From: BMS3ABIN03 sp964418885
GTDB lineage: Bacteria; Bacteroidota; Ignavibacteria; Ignavibacteriales; Ignavibacteriaceae
Assembly (NCBI GenBank): GCA_964418885.1
Contig: CAYQNW010000015.1
Coordinates: 1-53,778 of the forward strand
DNA: 53,778 nucleotides
Direction of reading: 5' to 3'
The notes below the pieces were generated by a model. That model had not been told where the DNA came from, made no database searches, and saw only the letters and a program-made list of their open reading frames with translations. Positions 26,841-36,236 of the stretch are shown here, piece after piece. Position numbers and translations under genes: made by a program. Within the stretch, counting starts at the first letter, position 1; each line of letters starts with the position of its first letter.

Positions 26841-26888
26841 AGTTGTCTGAATTTTTTTTGAAATGCCATTATTTTTTAGGAGTTATTT

Positions 26889-27266
26889 GTGCCTACGATC
26901 AACCAGTTAGTGCGAAAAGGCAGAGTTAATATTTTAGCGAAGAACAAAGCTCCGGCTTTGGATGCTTGTCCTCAGAAAAGAGGTGTTTGTACAAGAGTTT
27001 ACACTACAACACCTAAGAAGCCGAATTCGGCATTAAGAAAAGTTGCCAGGGTACGTTTAACAAATAATATGGAAGTAACGGCTTACATACCGGGAGAAGG
27101 ACATAACCTTCAGGAACATTCCATCGTTTTAATTCGTGGTGGAAGAGTTAAAGATCTTCCAGGTGTAAGGTATCATATAATAAGAGGAACGCTTGATACA
27201 AGTGGTGTTGAAGATAGAAAAAAAAGCAGATCAAAATACGGTGCTAAAAAACCAAAAGCGAAATAA
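26889..27266 (+). CDS. rpsL: 30S ribosomal protein S12
   Basis: This 125-residue uS12 is the decoding-centre protein. It starts at GTG 26889 with TTAGGAG upstream. TTPKKPNSALRK and GGRVKDLPGVRYHIIRG are the conserved loops where streptomycin-resistance changes occur. Both look wild type, with Lys in the usual places. The C-terminus is a short Lys-rich tail. First gene of the str block. Confidence 0.97.
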   Translation: MPTINQLVRKGRVNILAKNKAPALDACPQKRGVCTRVYTTTPKKPNSALRKVARVRLTNNMEVTAYIPGEGHNLQEHSIVLIRGGRVKDLPGVRYHIIRGTLDTSGVEDRKKSRSKYGAKKPKAK

Positions 27267-27269
27267 AAT

Positions 27270-27737
27270 ATGAGAAAGAGAAGAGCAGAAAAAAGATTTA
27301 TTAAACCTGATCCCAAATACGATGACATTATGGTAGCAAAGTTTATTAATTCCATAATGATTAAAGGGAAAAAATCCGTAGCCCGTAAAGTTATTTATAA
27401 CGCTTTTGATATTATTGAAAAAAGAACAAAGAAAACGGGTGTGGAAATTTTTAAGCAGGCTATTACTAATACTCAACCGCTTATTGAAGTTCGAAGCAGA
27501 AGAGTTGGTGGTGCTACTTATCAGGTCCCAACTGAAGTAAGACCCGAAAGAAGAACTGCGCTGGCAATGAGATGGATCAAGACATATGCAAAGCAACGTT
27601 CTGAGAAATCTGCTTCCCAGAAAATTGCAATGGAATTAATTGCTGCTTCTAATAGTGAAGGTTCAGCAATAAAAAAGAAAGAAGATACTCATAAGATGGC
27701 TGAAGCAAATAAAGCATTTGCACATTTCAAATGGTAA
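27270..27737 (+). CDS. rpsG: 30S ribosomal protein S7
   Basis: This 155-residue uS7 nucleates assembly of the small-subunit head and contacts E-site tRNA. The body contains RRVGGATYQVPTEVRPERRTALA, the family signature. It begins three bases after the rpsL stop with no ribosome site, which suggests coupled translation. In other bacteria S7 is the autoregulator of the str operon. Confidence 0.97.
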   Translation: MRKRRAEKRFIKPDPKYDDIMVAKFINSIMIKGKKSVARKVIYNAFDIIEKRTKKTGVEIFKQAITNTQPLIEVRSRRVGGATYQVPTEVRPERRTALAMRWIKTYAKQRSEKSASQKIAMELIAASNSEGSAIKKKEDTHKMAEANKAFAHFKW

Positions 27738-27775
27738 TGATGTACATATACTAAGAAAAGGATGTTAGGAAAAAA

Positions 27776-29875
27776 ATGACTCAAAGAATGCCGATAGAGA
27801 AAGTTAGAAACATAGGAATTATGGCTCATATAGATGCTGGTAAAACTACTACAACTGAGCGTATTTTATATTATACCGGTAAGCTGCACAGGTTAGGTGA
27901 AGTTCATGATGGTGCAGCAACCATGGACTGGATGGAACAGGAAAAAGAAAGAGGAATTACAATTACAAGTGCTGCTACCACTTGTTTCTGGAATGATCAC
28001 CAGATAAATATTATTGATACGCCAGGACACGTTGATTTTACTGTTGAAGTTGAAAGATCGTTAAGAGTTTTAGATGGAGCAGTTGCATTGTTTTGTGCTG
28101 TCGGTGGTGTGGAGCCACAATCTGAAACTGTCTGGAGACAGGCTGATAAATATGCTGTTCCGCGTATTGCTTTTGTAAATAAAATGGATAGAACTGGCGC
28201 GGATTTCTTTCATGCTGTAAGTATGATGAAAGAAAGACTTGGTGCTAATGCTATCCCAATTAATCTTCCAATAGGTGAAGGAGATATGTTCTCCGGTGTT
28301 ATCGATCTTATTTCTTTTAAAGCAAGGATGTACCACGAAGAAACTTTTGGTGCAACTTTCGATGAGATTGATATTCCTCAGGATCTCTTGGAAATAGCAA
28401 ACAAATACAGGACCGAAATGTTAGAAGCTGTTTCAGATGTCGATGATACTTTGCTTGAAAAATATCTCGATGGTCAGGAAATTAGTGAGGATGAAGTAAA
28501 GAATGTTCTTCGCAAGGCAACTATAGAATTAAAGATCATTCCGGTTTTATGCGGTTCTGCATTTAAGAACAAAGGAGTTCAGAAACTTCTCGATAGTATT
28601 GTTGAATTTCTTCCGGCACCTATAGATATGCCGGAGATATCAGCTCATCATATTGCAATGAATGATGTTGTTAAAAGAAAAATAAGTGAAAAAGAAAAGT
28701 TTACTGCACTCGCTTTCAAAATAATGAATGATCCTTATGTTGGTAAATTGTGTTTCTTCAGAGTTTATTCAGGTACATTGAAAGCTGGGTCTTATGTATT
28801 TAATGCGGCTAGTGGTAAAAAAGAACGTATCGGTAGATTATTGCAGATGCACGCTAATCATAGAGAAGAAGTAAGTGAAGTTAGAGCTGGTGATATTGCG
28901 GCTGCAGTAGGACTGAAAAATACAAGAACCGGTGATACTCTTTGTACTGAAGATGATCAGATCATTCTTGAAAAAATCATTTTCCCTGAGCCGGTAATTC
29001 AAATTGCGATAGAGCCGAAGACGAAAGCTGATCAGGATAAATTATCCGAATCTCTTACAAAACTTGCTGATGAGGATCCGACATTCAGAGTAAGCGTTGA
29101 TGAAGAAACAGGTCAGACATTAATCAGTGGAATGGGTGAATTACACCTTGAAATATTAGTTGAAAGAATGAAAAGAGAGTTCAAGGTTGAAGCCAATATC
29201 GGTAAGCCGCAGGTTGCTTACAGAGAAACAATGACTAAAACCGTTAGCGTGGAAGGTAAGTTTATCAAGCAATCAGGTGGAAGAGGAAAATACGGACATG
29301 TTGTTGTTGAGTTTTCACCTAACGAACCTGGTAAAGGATATGAATTTACAAATGCGATAGTTGGCGGAACAGTTCCTAAAGAATATATTCCTGCAGTTTC
29401 ACATGGAATCCAGGAAGCTATGAGGAATGGTGTACTTGCCGGTTACCCGGTTGTGGATATAAAAGCAAAATTATATGATGGTTCTTACCACGATGTGGAT
29501 TCGGATGAAATCTCATTCAAAGTAGCTGGTTCAATGGCATTTAAAGATGGTGCTAAAAAAGCAAAACCTGTTTTGCTTGAACCCATTATGTCGGTAGAAG
29601 TTGTTACACCAGAAGAATATTTAGGTGATGTAATGGGCGACTTGAATTCGAGACGTGGAAAGATTGAAGGTTTTTCTGCAAGAAAAGATGCGCAGGTAAT
29701 TAAAGCACATGTACCTTTAGCAGAAATGTTTGGCTATGCAACAGTTTTGAGATCGATGACACAGGGACGAGCAATTTATACAATGCAGTTTGAACATTAT
29801 GAAGAAGTTCCCAAAACTATTGCCGAAGAAATTTCTGAGAAATCACTTGGTAGTAAAACAACAGCAACAGCATAA
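27776..29875 (+). CDS. fusA: Elongation factor G
   Basis: This 699-residue translocation GTPase has all five domains at normal length. The G1 loop is AHIDAGKTTTTERIL near residue 17, G3 is DTPGHVDF, and G4 is NKMDRTGADF. The C-terminal domains IV-V run through GGRGKYGHVVVEF and GYATVLRSMTQGRA. It lies in the standard order rpsL-rpsG-fusA-tuf. The initiation region has AAAGGA and a nearer AGGA. Confidence 0.98.
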   Translation: MTQRMPIEKVRNIGIMAHIDAGKTTTTERILYYTGKLHRLGEVHDGAATMDWMEQEKERGITITSAATTCFWNDHQINIIDTPGHVDFTVEVERSLRVLDGAVALFCAVGGVEPQSETVWRQADKYAVPRIAFVNKMDRTGADFFHAVSMMKERLGANAIPINLPIGEGDMFSGVIDLISFKARMYHEETFGATFDEIDIPQDLLEIANKYRTEMLEAVSDVDDTLLEKYLDGQEISEDEVKNVLRKATIELKIIPVLCGSAFKNKGVQKLLDSIVEFLPAPIDMPEISAHHIAMNDVVKRKISEKEKFTALAFKIMNDPYVGKLCFFRVYSGTLKAGSYVFNAASGKKERIGRLLQMHANHREEVSEVRAGDIAAAVGLKNTRTGDTLCTEDDQIILEKIIFPEPVIQIAIEPKTKADQDKLSESLTKLADEDPTFRVSVDEETGQTLISGMGELHLEILVERMKREFKVEANIGKPQVAYRETMTKTVSVEGKFIKQSGGRGKYGHVVVEFSPNEPGKGYEFTNAIVGGTVPKEYIPAVSHGIQEAMRNGVLAGYPVVDIKAKLYDGSYHDVDSDEISFKVAGSMAFKDGAKKAKPVLLEPIMSVEVVTPEEYLGDVMGDLNSRRGKIEGFSARKDAQVIKAHVPLAEMFGYATVLRSMTQGRAIYTMQFEHYEEVPKTIAEEISEKSLGSKTTATA

Positions 29876-29922
29876 TTAAATAGAATAATTAACAAAAAGG
29901 AAAATTATTAAAGGAGATAACG

Positions 29923-31131
29923 ATGGCAAAAGAAAAATTTGACAGGAGTAAGCCACACGTTAACATAGGTACCATTGGTCACGTTGATCATGGTAAAACC
30001 ACGTTAACAGCTGCCATCACGATGGCTCTCAATAAAAAAGGTTTATCTGAAGTCAGGACTTTCGATAGTATTGATAATGCACCGGAAGAAAAAGAAAGAG
30101 GAATTACAATTGCGACGGCTCACGTTGAGTATTCTACGGAAAACAGACATTACGCTCACGTAGACTGTCCGGGTCACGCTGACTATGTAAAGAACATGAT
30201 AACAGGTGCCGCACAAATGGATGGTGCTATTCTCGTAGTAGCTGCAACTGATGGTCCTATGCCGCAGACCAGAGAGCACATTCTCCTCGCAAGACAAGTT
30301 GGTGTTCCGAGAATTGTAGTATTCATGAATAAAGTTGATATGGTTGATGATCCGGAATTATTAGAACTTGTTGAAGTAGAACTCAGGGACCTCTTAAACT
30401 CTTATGAATTTCCTGGTGATGAAATTCCAATCATTCAGGGATCAGCGTTAAAAGCATTGGAAGCTGCTGCTTCAAAAGATGCCCCGGTTGATGATCCCAG
30501 ATTAGATTGTATCTGGAAACTTATGGAAGCAGTTGACAGCTATATTCCTGTTCCCGAAAGAGATACCGACAAGCCATTCATTATGCCGGTTGAAGATGTA
30601 TTTTCAATTACCGGACGTGGAACAGTTGCTACCGGAAGAGTTGAAAGAGGTCAGGTTAAAATTCAGGAAGAAGTTGAACTTATTGGCTTAGGTTTGCACA
30701 AGAAAACAGTTGTTACCGGTATCGAAATGTTCAGAAAAGAATTGGATTCAGCTATGGCTGGTGATAACGCCGGTATTCTTTTACGCGGTATAGATAAAAA
30801 TGAAATCGAAAGAGGAATGGTACTGGCTAAACCCGGTTCGATAACACCTCATACAAAATTTGAAGGTGAAGTTTATGTGCTTTCAAAAGATGAAGGTGGA
30901 CGTCATACACCGTTCTTCAATGGTTACAGACCACAGTTTTATTTCAGAACTACGGACGTAACAGGAGTATCAACTTTACCTTCAGGCACCGAAATGGTTA
31001 TGCCGGGAGATAAAGTCAACCTATCTGTTGAACTGATTTCCGAAATAGCAATGGAAGAAGGATTAAGATTTGCTATTCGTGAAGGTGGTAGAACCGTAGG
31101 TGCCGGAATTGTAACGAAAATAAATGAGTAA
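29923..31131 (+). CDS. tuf: Elongation factor Tu
   Basis: This 402-residue GTPase delivers aminoacyl-tRNA to the ribosome. The G1 loop GHVDHGKTTL starts near residue 18. DCPGHADYVKNMI is the switch II segment, and NKVDMVDDPELLELVE gives G4. A strong AAAGGAG site lies six bases before the ATG. It is the only tuf in the window. The copy often seen between tRNA-Thr and rpmG is missing. A terminator-like hairpin follows. Confidence 0.98.
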   Translation: MAKEKFDRSKPHVNIGTIGHVDHGKTTLTAAITMALNKKGLSEVRTFDSIDNAPEEKERGITIATAHVEYSTENRHYAHVDCPGHADYVKNMITGAAQMDGAILVVAATDGPMPQTREHILLARQVGVPRIVVFMNKVDMVDDPELLELVEVELRDLLNSYEFPGDEIPIIQGSALKALEAAASKDAPVDDPRLDCIWKLMEAVDSYIPVPERDTDKPFIMPVEDVFSITGRGTVATGRVERGQVKIQEEVELIGLGLHKKTVVTGIEMFRKELDSAMAGDNAGILLRGIDKNEIERGMVLAKPGSITPHTKFEGEVYVLSKDEGGRHTPFFNGYRPQFYFRTTDVTGVSTLPSGTEMVMPGDKVNLSVELISEIAMEEGLRFAIREGGRTVGAGIVTKINE

Positions 31132-31153
31132 ATAATTTATTAGTTAAAACGAC

Positions 31154-31180
31154 AGGGAGTATCAACTCCCTTTTCGTTTC
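31154..31180 (+). terminator. Hairpin with short T-run between tuf and rpsJ
   Basis: AGGGAGT (31154-31160) pairs perfectly with ACTCCCT (31165-31171) around ATCA, and TTTCGTTTC follows. This fits a leaky terminator or attenuator that lowers S10-spc expression relative to tuf. No clear new promoter follows. Confidence 0.55.
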
Positions 31181-31208
31181 TTAAATAATCTATAAGGAGT
31201 AAATTTAA

Positions 31209-31517
31209 GTGCCCGGGCAGAAGATAAGAATAAAGTTAAAATCTTACGATCATATATTGATCGATAAGTCTACAGAGAAAATTATCAAAACTGTTCGGAG
31301 TACTGGTGCGGTAGTATCAGGTCCAATACCTTTACCCACAAGAAGAACTGTTTATACTGTTCTCAGATCTCCGCATGTAGATAAAAAGTCCCGTGAACAG
31401 TTTGAAACAAGAGCACATAAAAGAATAATTGATATTCATAACTCTAATAACAAAACCGTCGATTCTCTGAGTAAGCTTGATATCCCGGCGGGTGTGGATA
31501 TAGAGATTAAGCTTTAA
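31209..31517 (+). CDS. rpsJ: 30S ribosomal protein S10
   Basis: This 102-residue uS10 belongs to the small-subunit head and also pairs with NusB in antitermination complexes. It starts at GTG 31209 after AAGGAG. The sequence from QKIRIKLKSYDHILIDKS to IPAGVDIEIKL matches the family end to end. First gene of the S10 section, and its stop overlaps the upstream alternative start of rplC by one base. Confidence 0.97.
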   Translation: MPGQKIRIKLKSYDHILIDKSTEKIIKTVRSTGAVVSGPIPLPTRRTVYTVLRSPHVDKKSREQFETRAHKRIIDIHNSNNKTVDSLSKLDIPAGVDIEIKL

Positions 31518-31531
31518 TGAATGGAGTAGAA

Positions 31532-32155
31532 ATGCCTGGCTTAATAGGAAAGAAAATAGGAATGACGAGTATTTTTGATGCTGAAGGTGAAATGATTCCT
31601 GTTACAGTCATCAAGCTTGATTCATGTAAAGTCGTTAGTATCAAAACTAAGGAAAAAGATGGTTACGAAGCTGTTCAGCTTGGCTTTGGAGAAAAAAAGG
31701 AGAAACATTTAACTAAACCTTTAGCCGGATATTATAAAAAGAACAATCTGAAACCAGCATTAAAGTTAAAAGAGTATAAAGGATTTGACACAAACGAAAT
31801 GAAAATTGGTGATAATATTAAGGTTGATATTTTTCAAGAAGGCGAACAGATAAAAGTTAGAGGTAAGAGTATAGGAAAAGGTTTTCAGGGTGTAATGAAA
31901 CGTCATGGTTTCGGTGGTGTTGGAGGAACAACACATGGACAAAGTGACAGACTGAGAGCTCCTGGCTCAATTGGTGCCAGTTCCTATCCTTCAAGAGTAT
32001 TTAAGGGTCAAAGAATGGCTGGCAGAACCGGAAACAGAAACGTAACTGTTGCGAATTTAAAAGTAGTAAAGATTGTACCGGAAGAAAATATTTTAATGGT
32101 AAAAGGTGCGGTGCCGGGTCCGTCAAATTCAATTGTTGAATTGATAAAGAAATAA
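31532..32155 (+). CDS. rplC: 50S ribosomal protein L3
   Basis: This 207-residue uL3 helps form the peptidyl transferase centre. I chose ATG 31532, which reads MPGLIGKKIGMTSIF as in other L3 proteins and has GGAG five bases upstream. An ATG at 31517, overlapping the rpsJ stop, would add five residues. The central loop FGGVGGTTHGQSDRLRAPGSIGASS, which reaches towards the active site, is conserved. Confidence 0.96.
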   Translation: MPGLIGKKIGMTSIFDAEGEMIPVTVIKLDSCKVVSIKTKEKDGYEAVQLGFGEKKEKHLTKPLAGYYKKNNLKPALKLKEYKGFDTNEMKIGDNIKVDIFQEGEQIKVRGKSIGKGFQGVMKRHGFGGVGGTTHGQSDRLRAPGSIGASSYPSRVFKGQRMAGRTGNRNVTVANLKVVKIVPEENILMVKGAVPGPSNSIVELIKK

Positions 32156-32159
32156 AAAG

Positions 32160-32807
32160 ATGACAGTAGAAATTTTTAAAATAGATGGCAGTAAATCAGG
32201 TAAGAAAATTAAACTTGATGATGATATCTTCTGTATAGAACCGAATGATCATGCTCTTTACCTTTCTGTTAAAGCATATCTTGCAAATCAAAGACAAGGT
32301 ACTCATAAAACAAAAGGAAGAAGCGAGGTAAGAGGTGGCGGAAGAAAACCCTGGCGACAGAAAGGAAGAGGAACTGCACGAGCTGGAACGAGTCGTTCCC
32401 CATTATGGGTTGGTGGCGGAACTATCTTTGGTCCCCGACCAAGAAATTACAGGCAGGATTTACCGAAAAAGGTTAAGAGGTTAGCAAGGAAGTCGGCGTT
32501 GAGTTATAAAGCAAAAGATAAACAACTTTTAGTAGTTGAAGATTTTTCATTTGAAGAACCTAAAACAAAAGAATTTAATAAAATACTTCAGGCGTTGGAT
32601 GCCGAAGGAAAAAAAGTTCTATTTCTAACGGGTGATAGAAACGAAATAGTTTACAAGTCCGGCAGAAACATTAACAAAGTAAATATTCTTGAAGCAAGTA
32701 AAGCGTCCACGTACGACATTGTAAACAATCAATTGTTGATTTTACAGAAAAGCGCCATAGATGCAATTAAAAAAACTTTCAACGGTTCAAAAGAGGCAGT
32801 GAATTAG
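32160..32807 (+). CDS. rplD: 50S ribosomal protein L4
   Basis: This 215-residue uL4 has a long loop lining the exit tunnel (GRSEVRGGGRKPWRQKGRGTARAG). In E. coli L4 represses the S10 operon. The gene begins four bases after rplC without a ribosome site, so coupled translation is likely. Confidence 0.96.
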   Translation: MTVEIFKIDGSKSGKKIKLDDDIFCIEPNDHALYLSVKAYLANQRQGTHKTKGRSEVRGGGRKPWRQKGRGTARAGTSRSPLWVGGGTIFGPRPRNYRQDLPKKVKRLARKSALSYKAKDKQLLVVEDFSFEEPKTKEFNKILQALDAEGKKVLFLTGDRNEIVYKSGRNINKVNILEASKASTYDIVNNQLLILQKSAIDAIKKTFNGSKEAVN

Positions 32808-32808
32808 T

Positions 32809-33102
32809 ATGCATCAGATTTTGATCAGACCATTAATAACGGAAAAAATGTCGGATTTAACTGCTGAACATCAGCAGTATGGTTTTATTGTAAATTCGAA
32901 GGCAAATAAAATTGAAATAGCAAAAGCTATTGAAAGCAAATTTAATGTTCACGTTGAAGCTGTCAAAACCATTAATCGTGAAGGCAAAGTTAAAACACAG
33001 TTTAGAAAAAGCGGAAGGTTTTCAGGAAAATCCTCCGGATTTAAAAAAGCAATAGTATCTCTCCGTGAAGGGGAGACAATAGATTTATTCGAAGAAGTAT
33101 AG
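32809..33102 (+). CDS. rplW: 50S ribosomal protein L23
   Basis: This 97-residue uL23 is the tunnel-exit protein that docks signal recognition particle and trigger factor. It runs from ILIRPLITEKM through the conserved NKIEIAKAIESKFNV. It starts one base after the rplD stop, with its ribosome site inside rplD. Confidence 0.95.
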   Translation: MHQILIRPLITEKMSDLTAEHQQYGFIVNSKANKIEIAKAIESKFNVHVEAVKTINREGKVKTQFRKSGRFSGKSSGFKKAIVSLREGETIDLFEEV

Positions 33103-33125
33103 AGTTCTGATACAGGAAAAGACAA

Positions 33126-33953
33126 ATGGGTATTAAAAAACTAAAACCAAATACAGCAGGAACCAGGTTTAAAAGTAATTATACGTTTGATGAGATTTCC
33201 CGATCAAAACCGGAAAAATCATTAACGACTTCGTTAAAAAAATCCGGCGGCAGAAATAACCACGGTAGAGTTACAGCAAGACATATTGGTGGTGGTCATA
33301 AAAGAAGGTACAGAATTATAGATTTCAAACGCGATAAAACCGGCGTACCTGCAAAAGTTTTTTCGATTGAATATGACCCGAACAGGTCCGCTAGAATTGC
33401 ATTGCTACATTATGCTGATGGAGAAAAAAGATATATTCTTGCACCAAACGGATTGAAGGTAGGAAGCAAAGTTGTTTCCGGTTCCGGAAGCGATATTTCT
33501 GTTGGAAATGCTTTGCCGTTAAAAGAAATGCCGCTTGGCAGTTTTGTTCATAATGTGGAGCTTAAACCCGGCAAAGGCGGACAGCTTGGAAGAAGTGCAG
33601 GTGTATCGTTACAGGTAATGGCTAAAGAAGGTGATTATGCACAATTAAAAATGCCTTCGGGCGAAGTTCGTATGGTTAGACAGGAATGTTTAGCTACATA
33701 CGGACAGATGGGAAATGCTGAGAAAGAAAATATCAGTTTGGGCAAGGCTGGTAGATCTCGCTGGCTTGGCAAACGACCACATGTTCGTGGTGTTGCTATG
33801 AATCCTGTTGATCATCCCATGGGTGGTGGTGAAGGAAAATCTTCCGGCGGTGGTCATCCTGTATCTCCATGGGGACAAAAAGCCAAAGGTTTGAAAACGA
33901 GAAAACATAAAAAAGAATCAAACAGATTTATTATTAAAAGACGTAAAAAATAG
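33126..33953 (+). CDS. rplB: 50S ribosomal protein L2
   Basis: This 275-residue uL2 supports subunit joining and peptidyl transfer. The signature GVAMNPVDHPMGGGEGKSSGGGHPVSPWG, which contains the functionally important His, is intact. The N-terminal half has HIGGGHKRRYRIIDFKR. Normal length. Confidence 0.97.
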   Translation: MGIKKLKPNTAGTRFKSNYTFDEISRSKPEKSLTTSLKKSGGRNNHGRVTARHIGGGHKRRYRIIDFKRDKTGVPAKVFSIEYDPNRSARIALLHYADGEKRYILAPNGLKVGSKVVSGSGSDISVGNALPLKEMPLGSFVHNVELKPGKGGQLGRSAGVSLQVMAKEGDYAQLKMPSGEVRMVRQECLATYGQMGNAEKENISLGKAGRSRWLGKRPHVRGVAMNPVDHPMGGGEGKSSGGGHPVSPWGQKAKGLKTRKHKKESNRFIIKRRKK

Positions 33954-33961
33954 AGTACTTT

Positions 33962-34249
33962 ATGCCAAGATCAGTTAAAAAGGGACCATATATTAATTAT
34001 AAGCTTTTAGAAAAGATCAGGAAGCTGAACGAAACGAATCAGAAAAAGATTATAAAAACATGGTCGCGTGCTTCTATGGTTGTTCCTGAATTTGTTGGTC
34101 ATACCATAGCTGTTCACAATGGTAATAAAATGATGCCGGTTTACATTACAGAGAATATGGTTGGTCATAAATTAGGTGAGTTTGCACCTACGAGGATATT
34201 CAGAGGTCATCCGGGAACAAAAGCTGAGAAGGCAGCGAAGGTACAATAA
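33962..34249 (+). CDS. rpsS: 30S ribosomal protein S19
   Basis: A 95-residue uS19 of the small-subunit head. PRSVKKGPYINYKLL begins the protein, and KLGEFAPTRIFRGHPG is the family signature near the end. It begins eight bases after rplB. Confidence 0.96.
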   Translation: MPRSVKKGPYINYKLLEKIRKLNETNQKKIIKTWSRASMVVPEFVGHTIAVHNGNKMMPVYITENMVGHKLGEFAPTRIFRGHPGTKAEKAAKVQ

Positions 34250-34267
34250 CTAAAGGTTTTATTGATA

Positions 34268-34612
34268 ATGGAAGCAAAAGCAGTACATAGATTTATTGGT
34301 TCATCACCCAGAAAGATGAGGTTGATTATCGACCTGATCAGAGGTATGTCGGTTGATCAGGCGATTGAAGTATTACATTTTTCAACGAAACATGCTTCTA
34401 AACACGCTGAGAAAGTTTTAAGATCAGCCGTTTCTAACCTTATGAATCAGGATGATTCATCAAGAGTTGAACCAGAAGACCTATTTGTAAAGGAAGCTTA
34501 TGTGAATAACGGACCGACATTAAAAAGAATTTCACCGGCACCTATGGGTAGAGCTTACAGAATTAGAAAACGAGCTTGTCACTTAACTGTAGTTGTGGCA
34601 AGTAAAGCATAA
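34268..34612 (+). CDS. rplV: 50S ribosomal protein L22
   Basis: This 114-residue uL22 sends a beta hairpin into the exit tunnel. I chose ATG 34268 (MEAKAVHRFIG), the usual family beginning. A TTG at 34262 is better spaced from AAAGG and would add two residues, so the start is not settled. The signature RISPAPMGRAYRIRKRACHLTVVV is intact. Confidence 0.94.
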   Translation: MEAKAVHRFIGSSPRKMRLIIDLIRGMSVDQAIEVLHFSTKHASKHAEKVLRSAVSNLMNQDDSSRVEPEDLFVKEAYVNNGPTLKRISPAPMGRAYRIRKRACHLTVVVASKA

Positions 34613-34629
34613 TATTCAGGAGGATATTT

Positions 34630-35271
34630 TTGGGACAAAAAACAAATCCGATTGGTTTAAGAGTCGGAATAATCAGAGGCTGGGAATCTAACTGGTACGA
34701 AAGTAAAAGTTATGCTCAGAAAATTAAAGAAGATGACAAGCTTCGCGGATACATTCGTAACCGGTTAAAGAAAGCCGGTATATCGAGAATAATAATAGAT
34801 AGGACATCCAAAAATATAATCCTTACTATTCACACATCCAGACCCGGTGTTGTAATTGGAAAGAGTGGAAAAGAAATTACGCAGTTAGAACAAGAGTTGA
34901 AACAGATCACCTCGAAAGAAGTTAAAGTTCAGATTTCTGAAATTAAAAGACCTGAGCTTGATGCTTATTTGGTTGCAGAAAATATCGCTAATCAACTTAA
35001 GGGCAGAGTATCATTCAGAAGAGCAATGAAGATGGCACTTACTGCAGCAATGAGGATGGGAGCTGAAGGAATAAGAATTATGTGTGCTGGCAGACTTGGC
35101 GGCGCTGAAATGGCAAGAACAGAACAATATAAAGAAGGAAGAATTCCGCTGCATACTCTTAGAGCGGATATTGATTATAGTGTCGGAAGGGCCGAGACAA
35201 TTTATGGTGCCATCGGAATAAAAGTATGGATATGCCGCGGTGAAATTTTAGGTAAGAGAGTTACGGAATAA
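34630..35271 (+). CDS. rpsC: 30S ribosomal protein S3
   Basis: This 213-residue uS3 is at the mRNA entry pore. It starts at TTG 34630 after a perfect AGGAGGA site and reads GQKTNPIGLRVGIIRGW. The KH domain contains GVVIGKSGKEI, and the C-terminal domain ends before the extra tail seen in some phyla. Confidence 0.96.
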   Translation: MGQKTNPIGLRVGIIRGWESNWYESKSYAQKIKEDDKLRGYIRNRLKKAGISRIIIDRTSKNIILTIHTSRPGVVIGKSGKEITQLEQELKQITSKEVKVQISEIKRPELDAYLVAENIANQLKGRVSFRRAMKMALTAAMRMGAEGIRIMCAGRLGGAEMARTEQYKEGRIPLHTLRADIDYSVGRAETIYGAIGIKVWICRGEILGKRVTE

Positions 35272-35291
35272 AAATCCCGGAGAATTAAATT

Positions 35292-35708
35292 ATGTTAATG
35301 CCGAAAAGAGTAAAATACAGGAAATCACAAAGAGGCAGGATGGCTGGTAAAGCCAAACGCGGTAGCACTGTTGCATTCGGCGATTTTGGTTTGAAAGCAC
35401 TTGAACCGCATTGGATCACAAGCCGGCAGATTGAAGCCTGTCGTGTTGCTCTTAGCAGAAAGATGAAAAGAGATGGCAAAGTTTGGATCAGGATTTTCCC
35501 GGATAAACCGGTTTCTAAAAAACCGCTTGAGACGAGAATGGGTAAAGGAAAAGGTGCCCCGGAATTTTGGGTAGCAGTGGTTAAACCAGGTAGAATAATG
35601 TTTGAGGTTGCCGGTGTTTCAAGAGAACTGGCAAAAGAAGCTTTGAATATTGCTTCGCACAAACTTCCTATTAAGACAAAGATAACTGCCAGACCGGATT
35701 TCGAATAA
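35292..35708 (+). CDS. rplP: 50S ribosomal protein L16
   Basis: This 138-residue uL16 lies near the A-site finger and the tRNA elbow. MLMPKRVKYRKSQRGRM is a common start, and GGAG lies ten bases before the ATG. GKGKGAPEFWVAVVKPGRIMFEV is the signature. A second ATG at 35298 is possible. Confidence 0.95.
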   Translation: MLMPKRVKYRKSQRGRMAGKAKRGSTVAFGDFGLKALEPHWITSRQIEACRVALSRKMKRDGKVWIRIFPDKPVSKKPLETRMGKGKGAPEFWVAVVKPGRIMFEVAGVSRELAKEALNIASHKLPIKTKITARPDFE

Positions 35709-35726
35709 ATACTTAGGAATGATTTT

Positions 35727-35954
35727 ATGAAAGCACATGAAATAAGAGAATTAAAAACTGATGAAATCTTAAGAAGAATTGAAGAAGAAGAAAGCAATCT
35801 TGTTGATTTAAGATTTTCGCATCAGCTGAAAGAATTAACGAACACCGCAAAAATGAAAACTGTTAAGAAGGATATTGCAAGAATGAGAACAATTTTAAAT
35901 GAAAGAGCTCAGGTTGAGGAAAATAAAGAGAAAGAAGAAGGAGAAAACGCTTAA
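35727..35954 (+). CDS. rpmC: 50S ribosomal protein L29
   Basis: A 75-residue uL29 of two helices at the tunnel exit. ELKTDEILRRIEEEESNLVDLRF is typical. It ends in an acidic Glu/Lys tail, slightly longer than usual, whose codons also carry the GGAG ribosome site for rpsQ. Confidence 0.94.
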   Translation: MKAHEIRELKTDEILRRIEEEESNLVDLRFSHQLKELTNTAKMKTVKKDIARMRTILNERAQVEENKEKEEGENA

Positions 35955-35956
35955 TT

Positions 35957-36214
35957 ATGGAACAACGCGGATTAAGAAAAACCCGTCTCGGTATAGTTAT
36001 TAGCAACAAGATGGATAAAACTATTACCGTGGCAATTGAAAGAAAAGTTCCTCATCCTATTTATAAAAAATATTTTAAGAAAACTTCAAAGCTAATGGCT
36101 CACGATGAAAAAGGTGAATGTAATATCGGTGATAAAGTGAAGATCATGGAAACGCGTCCGTTAAGTAAAAATAAAAGATGGCGCCTGCTGGAAATTGTTG
36201 AAAAGGCCAAGTAG
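35957..36214 (+). CDS. rpsQ: 30S ribosomal protein S17
   Basis: An 85-residue uS17 with an OB fold that binds 16S rRNA early in assembly. It contains GIVISNKMDKTITVAIERKVPHPIYKKY and the signature end IMETRPLSKNKRWRL. It begins two bases after rpmC. Confidence 0.95.
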   Translation: MEQRGLRKTRLGIVISNKMDKTITVAIERKVPHPIYKKYFKKTSKLMAHDEKGECNIGDKVKIMETRPLSKNKRWRLLEIVEKAK

Positions 36215-36236
36215 CTGCTACAGGAGAAAATGTTAG

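Noticed and set aside
35285..35797. 170-codon reverse-strand open frame
   Set aside because: It lies fully opposite rplP and the start of rpmC. Its composition is that of a shadow frame.
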